From positions 2,036,589 through 2,100,588 of the forward strand of contig JABACO010000002.1 of the NCBI GenBank assembly GCA_013339895.1: a DNA stretch of 64,000 bases, in the 5' to 3' direction. Below, in pieces: positions 59,515 through 64,000 of this stretch; positions within the stretch are counted from its first letter, which is position 1; every line of letters starts with the position of its first letter. The DNA is from Ephydatia muelleri (taxonomy: Eukaryota > Porifera > Demospongiae > Spongillida > Spongillidae). Under the pieces are notes generated by a model. That model was not told the origin of the DNA and ran no database searches. It was given only the letters and a program-made list of their open reading frames with translations. Position numbers and translations under genes: made by a program.

Positions 59515-60260
59515 TGTGCAGATGCCCTTATGTTATCTGTGGTCACTACCAGAGGCTGATTGATGTACCTCGTGCCTCTAATAAAATCATGGTGTTTACA
59601 GTGCTAGAGATATCTAGGCAGGCCATTTTGTTATCTGTAGTAGTAGTGAGTGCCCACAGATTCATTGCAATAAACAGCCCTGAGGTTTGGCCATTATATT
59701 ATCTGTGGTCACTACCAGAGGCTGATTGGTTGTTCTGTGGCCTTTGTTGGTAACCAAGGTGATTCACCTTTCTTGTGTGGAGGTGAGGGGTCCATGGAGG
59801 GGAGGGAAGTCTACTTTTGAGGGGGGCCTTGGTCCTTGGCACAGGGAAAAGTTCTCAACATAGGGTTTTGATCCAAGATCCCAATGTGATAAGCAATCAC
59901 AGTAGACACAACAAACCACATCAAAATGCCCAATGTTGATTTAAAAGCCTTTTCACCCAGGGATTGTGGATCAAATCCAACTAGGGAATGCGAAACTTTT
60001 CCCTGTGTGGTACACAGGGAAGGGAGGAATTATACTGTATGGTAACTGAGATTTACAGTGGTCTCAAATATCTGTTGGTAACCATAGTGCCTTGTGTTGA
60101 GGAGGTGAGGGGGTCAAGGGAGGAGGTTCTACTTTTGTGGAGTGACTATGGTCCCTTGGTGAAAAGGGACAGTGAGAGAAGGGGAGGAATTAACCCTTCC
60201 CCTCCCACCATTGATGTCTCCACTTCCTCTCCATAATGTGCAGCAATATGGCATCCCAGC
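59515..60260 (+). repeat. repeat flanking the regucalcin exons, right copies
   Basis: 59515-59760 repeats 58225-58400 with internal doubling of the TTATCTGTGGTCACTACCAG module. 60165-60260 repeats 58426-58520. Between them lies the MITE at 59840-60007. Confidence 0.8.
59840..60007. mobile_element. MITE-like element, 168 bases
   Basis: Inverted ends CACAGGGAAAAGTT and AACTTTTCCCTGTG are perfect over 14 bases, followed by looser pairing (TTTTGATCCAAGATCCC with GGGATTGTGGATCAAA). No coding capacity. Target duplication not clear. Confidence 0.7.
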
Positions 60261-60680
60261 CTTTGCTAATGGCTACAGCAGTTAGGTTAGGGTTATAGAT
60301 AACCATCACCTGCTACTTATAGTGTCAGAATCCTAATTTCTTCTACTTAATGCCATTTGATTGCTCTTACATGCTGAGTGCATGTACCCCTCCCCATGCT
60401 GGGCTCGTGGCCCATAATGGAGGCAGGGCAAGCCAGGCATGTAGGCAGGTGTTGCGTCATACCACTGGGCCTACAGGACCAATGGGTGATGCTGGTCACC
60501 ATTGGGTTGGCCTGTACAAACCTGCTCTGTGAGTTGACCCCTACTAACTATAAAAATTAATTCTTGTGCATCATTTGGGTGCCTAGGTGTATACACATTA
60601 TCACACCCACTCCCTGAACAACCATGTACACACACACACACATGTACATAATCACACCACATACATGTATACCATCACAC
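60261..60680. other. no gene seen; contig ends in CA repeat
   Basis: Unremarkable sequence ending in ACACACATGTACATAATCAC-type repeat at the gap. Confidence 0.5.
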
Positions 60681-61680
60681 NNNNNNNNNNNNNNNNNNNN
60701 NNNNNNNNNNNNNNNNNNNNNNNNNNNNNNNNNNNNNNNNNNNNNNNNNNNNNNNNNNNNNNNNNNNNNNNNNNNNNNNNNNNNNNNNNNNNNNNNNNNN
60801 NNNNNNNNNNNNNNNNNNNNNNNNNNNNNNNNNNNNNNNNNNNNNNNNNNNNNNNNNNNNNNNNNNNNNNNNNNNNNNNNNNNNNNNNNNNNNNNNNNNN
60901 NNNNNNNNNNNNNNNNNNNNNNNNNNNNNNNNNNNNNNNNNNNNNNNNNNNNNNNNNNNNNNNNNNNNNNNNNNNNNNNNNNNNNNNNNNNNNNNNNNNN
61001 NNNNNNNNNNNNNNNNNNNNNNNNNNNNNNNNNNNNNNNNNNNNNNNNNNNNNNNNNNNNNNNNNNNNNNNNNNNNNNNNNNNNNNNNNNNNNNNNNNNN
61101 NNNNNNNNNNNNNNNNNNNNNNNNNNNNNNNNNNNNNNNNNNNNNNNNNNNNNNNNNNNNNNNNNNNNNNNNNNNNNNNNNNNNNNNNNNNNNNNNNNNN
61201 NNNNNNNNNNNNNNNNNNNNNNNNNNNNNNNNNNNNNNNNNNNNNNNNNNNNNNNNNNNNNNNNNNNNNNNNNNNNNNNNNNNNNNNNNNNNNNNNNNNN
61301 NNNNNNNNNNNNNNNNNNNNNNNNNNNNNNNNNNNNNNNNNNNNNNNNNNNNNNNNNNNNNNNNNNNNNNNNNNNNNNNNNNNNNNNNNNNNNNNNNNNN
61401 NNNNNNNNNNNNNNNNNNNNNNNNNNNNNNNNNNNNNNNNNNNNNNNNNNNNNNNNNNNNNNNNNNNNNNNNNNNNNNNNNNNNNNNNNNNNNNNNNNNN
61501 NNNNNNNNNNNNNNNNNNNNNNNNNNNNNNNNNNNNNNNNNNNNNNNNNNNNNNNNNNNNNNNNNNNNNNNNNNNNNNNNNNNNNNNNNNNNNNNNNNNN
61601 NNNNNNNNNNNNNNNNNNNNNNNNNNNNNNNNNNNNNNNNNNNNNNNNNNNNNNNNNNNNNNNNNNNNNNNNNNNNNNNN
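60681..61680. other. assembly gap, 1000 N
   Basis: Exactly 1000 N. CA repeats on both sides. Confidence 0.99.
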
Positions 61681-61891
61681 ATTCATGAGTATTTTGAGAG
61701 CACCCCCTAGCTCCCTCCCTCACACACACACACGTTATCAGTGGTGTATTTTTCAAACTTGCATTTCAACATTCGGGAAACAGCGGTAACGCCTTTCAGT
61801 ATTTACAGTCATTTGTGTTCATACACTGTTTGTTCATACACTGTTTGGATTCAAACTATACACAAACAATTGTAGGGCCGGGTGGAACTCA

Positions 61892-61951
61892 GTTGCGCCA
61901 TTAGTATACGGTACTATACGGGTTGCACCATTAGTATACGGTACTATACGG
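61892..61951. repeat. 30-base tandem duplication
   Basis: GTTGCGCCATTAGTATACGG plus TACTATACGG, repeated once with a single G to A change. Each unit contains the near-palindrome GTATACGGTACTATAC. Confidence 0.9.
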
Positions 61952-63856
61952 GAGTGTTACAATGATTTCACGTATGATTACAAATCAAATGCGGATTTCT
62001 GATATAATTACAAATCACGTTGTGATATGTCAATGATCCTAAATCCTTTGAAATATCTGAGAATGATATTGGGTGATTTTCCAAATGGTTCTGTGTATCA
62101 TATTAGCAGCAAATCACATGTTGATCTTTGTGTGATTTTACAGTGGTAATGTTAGTTTCACATATGATTTTTTAAACAAGAGAAATCATTTGCTGATTTG
62201 TGTTATGATATGTTTTAGATTCTAATTCTTTTGACAAATATTGCAATTGATTTTAGTTTCTATACTGTGAATATAAAATTCACTCAATGTATACCTTGCA
62301 TCGAAACGTTGGTTTTCAAAACAGACAAAAATGCCCATGATTGCAGTTCACATTGTTGAGTGTTATGAAAAATTAGTGTGGCAGTTCAGCCACAGTGGAA
62401 GTTGTGCCTTTGTCACTAGGAATAAGATTATTGACTTATAATTCTGTCGCGTTGGTAAAATGATTTGTTTACCATATAGAGACCAGAATGAGGATCCTTT
62501 TCAGGTGTTTTGAAAGTCATCCAGGTAACATATGCTCAAGTTTTAAGACACATATGTGGTGGTAAGTCTTGTTTGGCACTTTATTCTGAAAAAGAGTCTG
62601 ATGATTCCAAAATTCTGTACCACTTATAATACAAACATTGATTTCACCACAGATGCTCTGTCTGTACTATTATAGTCTGATGAATAGGTCGTTCCATTAA
62701 CATAACACCTTCCAAATTTATCATCACATATACAGATCTAATTCAAATGTTGCAGTACAAAAGAGCTATATTTCATCTCATACAGATCATCTGTTACTTT
62801 CACATTACACTTGCTAGGAGATTATTTGAATTGGCCAGTCATCATCGATGCCTTTCTTCTATAATGTCATTCATAGTGTTTGACTTCTATAATGACATTC
62901 ATAGTGTTTGACTACTAAAGAAGAATTGACAATTCTTCTATATTAGTCTAACACTATGAGTGACATTCACATAGTAGTCAAACACTGCTTCAGTTGGTTC
63001 AACAAGTGCATGATGAGCATTAAAATGGTCCATGACACTGTAGGGTGAATGGTGTGCACATCACAGTGGTGAGGACAAGTTGTTTTAGGGCTCTTGGAAT
63101 GATTTTTCATCAAATGAGGGATCTTGAGAAACAGCTGTGGTATCAACTGCTGTATGATTCTGTTTATTATCTGTAGTCACAAGTCACATTTTTAATTTAC
63201 TGTTATTCGGAACCTCGGAAAGTATCCCATTCATTCTTTCATACGCACAGCACCAGTATATTTGTGAGGCCCATAATCGCTGATAAGATCGGGATATGCA
63301 ATGCAAAATGGTAATTTACTGACACTTCCCATTTTCCATACACAGAAGCATAATCATTCAACTTTCAGTATAAAGTAGTGATGTCTTCAATGTTATATAT
63401 TGGCTTAGCAATTAAATCGACAATTTCACAGAGAAGACATATACTTTTGTATGCATTAGTTGACAAAAGTCCAGATAAATAAGGACCGTGCATAAATTTT
63501 TCCATTGGTCAGCAGTGAAACTGGTAAGGTCATGCAGTCTTGCCATTGATATTAGAAGGAATGCGCCCTATATATCATAAGGCACCTTTACTCTTTGAAT
63601 GCGGTTATAGAAGTGTGACGTCATTGCGTGAACGAAGCTCAGCACGACTGCAAATGTTAGTGGCTTTGAACTTATAATGGATAGGTAGGCACGCAACTGT
63701 TTCAGAATCACATAACCGACGTGGCAAACGGTGTTCATGACTCTACTTACTAGCAAGGATTATATACATCCGCAAGCAAGTCCCTCCCCTCTCACCCTGC
63801 CCCTTAATTCTTTTCAGCCCTCCACTTTTTATAACCGTCCTACCATACATGGCGTT
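61952..63856. other. AT-rich stretch without a gene; AAATCA/TGATTT motifs
   Basis: Between 61960 and 62230, AAATCA and TGATTT recur many times in both orientations, like the subterminal repeats of a DNA transposon, but no terminal inverted repeat was found. The 62-codon minus-strand frame at 63568-63756 has no recognisable features. Confidence 0.45.
62893..62965. repeat. hairpin of about 36 bases per arm
   Basis: TGACATTCATAGTGTTTGAC pairs with GTCTAACACTATGAGTGACA; the tip is AGAAGAATTG/ACAATTCTTCT. A few mismatches. The left arm is also duplicated directly upstream (62860-62890). Confidence 0.8.
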
Positions 63857-64000
63857 ATGCACGCGTACGTTTGTACCCGTTTCGCTGCATTGACTTCTTT
63901 CGTGGCTAAGCGCAAGTCGTATGATGTAATTTTCAAATTGAAGGTGATTTTGCAGGCTGAATGCGAAGGAAATAGGATTGTAGCACGCATACAGAACAGA
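63857..64000 (+). CDS. N-terminus of a transposase-like helix-turn-helix protein, cut by the window end
   Basis: An ATG at 63857 opens a frame running 48 codons to the last base. After a short leader it reads AKRKSYDVIFKLKVILQAEC then EGNRIVARIQN. This follows the pattern KRxSYxxxFKLxVIxxAxxxGNRxxAR found at the N-terminus of pogo/Tigger-type DDE transposases and Brinker-type DNA-binding proteins. It would form the first helices of a DNA-binding HTH. The rest lies beyond the window, so neither the catalytic domain nor integrity can be judged. The exact start is uncertain, since an upstream frame is not excluded. Confidence 0.6.
   Translation, partial: MHAYVCTRFAALTSFVAKRKSYDVIFKLKVILQAECEGNRIVARIQNR

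Noticed and set aside
63568..63756. 62-codon minus-strand frame
   Set aside because: No homology, splice or start context; a frame of this length is expected by chance.

Overview
The window looks like nuclear DNA of an animal, most likely a sponge. This rests on GT-AG introns of about 50-500 bases, a multigene family joining kelch repeats, a Roc-type GTPase, a COR-like region and a death domain, and fragments of typical animal genes: cyclophilin, heparan sulfate N-deacetylase/N-sulfotransferase (NDST), an axonemal dynein intermediate chain and regucalcin. The sponge assignment is inference. Four runs of exactly 1000 N divide the window into five contigs: 1-20445, 21446-32224, 33225-47737, 48738-60680 and 61681-64000.

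Contig 1 opens with the 3' end of a Ty3/gypsy retrotransposon (integrase, polypurine tract, LTR). A cyclophilin 3' exon follows, then 3 kb of fold-back, tandem and polypyrimidine repeats and a gene-poor stretch with decayed coding fragments. Copy 1 of the kelch-Roc-COR-death gene lies at 13650-18115, and an NDST deacetylase exon at 19986-20231. Contig 2 begins with a decayed GIN1/gypsy-like integrase on the minus strand and carries gene copy 2. Contig 3 carries, in inverted order, a dynein intermediate-chain exon, NDST-like exon remnants, gene copy 3, a TTAA-flanked piggyBac-like MITE, a Ulp1-like protease remnant and an unassigned coding-like stretch. Contig 4 carries gene copy 4, the same NDST and dynein remnants in the forward direction, an intron-containing inverted-repeat transposon, and regucalcin exons. 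Contig 5 is AT-rich and ends with the first 48 codons of a transposase-like helix-turn-helix protein.

The main feature is the fourfold kelch-Roc-COR-death family. All copies share six coding exons with the same splice phases. Exon 1-2 encode a kelch propeller, exon 3 a linker, exon 4-5 the GTPase and COR-like region, and exon 6 a death domain. By analogy with other death-domain GTPases, a role in signalling or innate immunity is plausible but unproven. Copies 2 and 3 form the arms of a roughly 9 kb inverted repeat. Copies 3 and 4 are colinear over about 7 kb, differing by a 2.2 kb transposon present only in copy 4. Because contig breaks coincide with these duplications, some copies may be alternative haplotypes placed side by side. 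Every copy has frame-breaking indels, so pseudogenisation and consensus errors cannot be separated from sequence alone.
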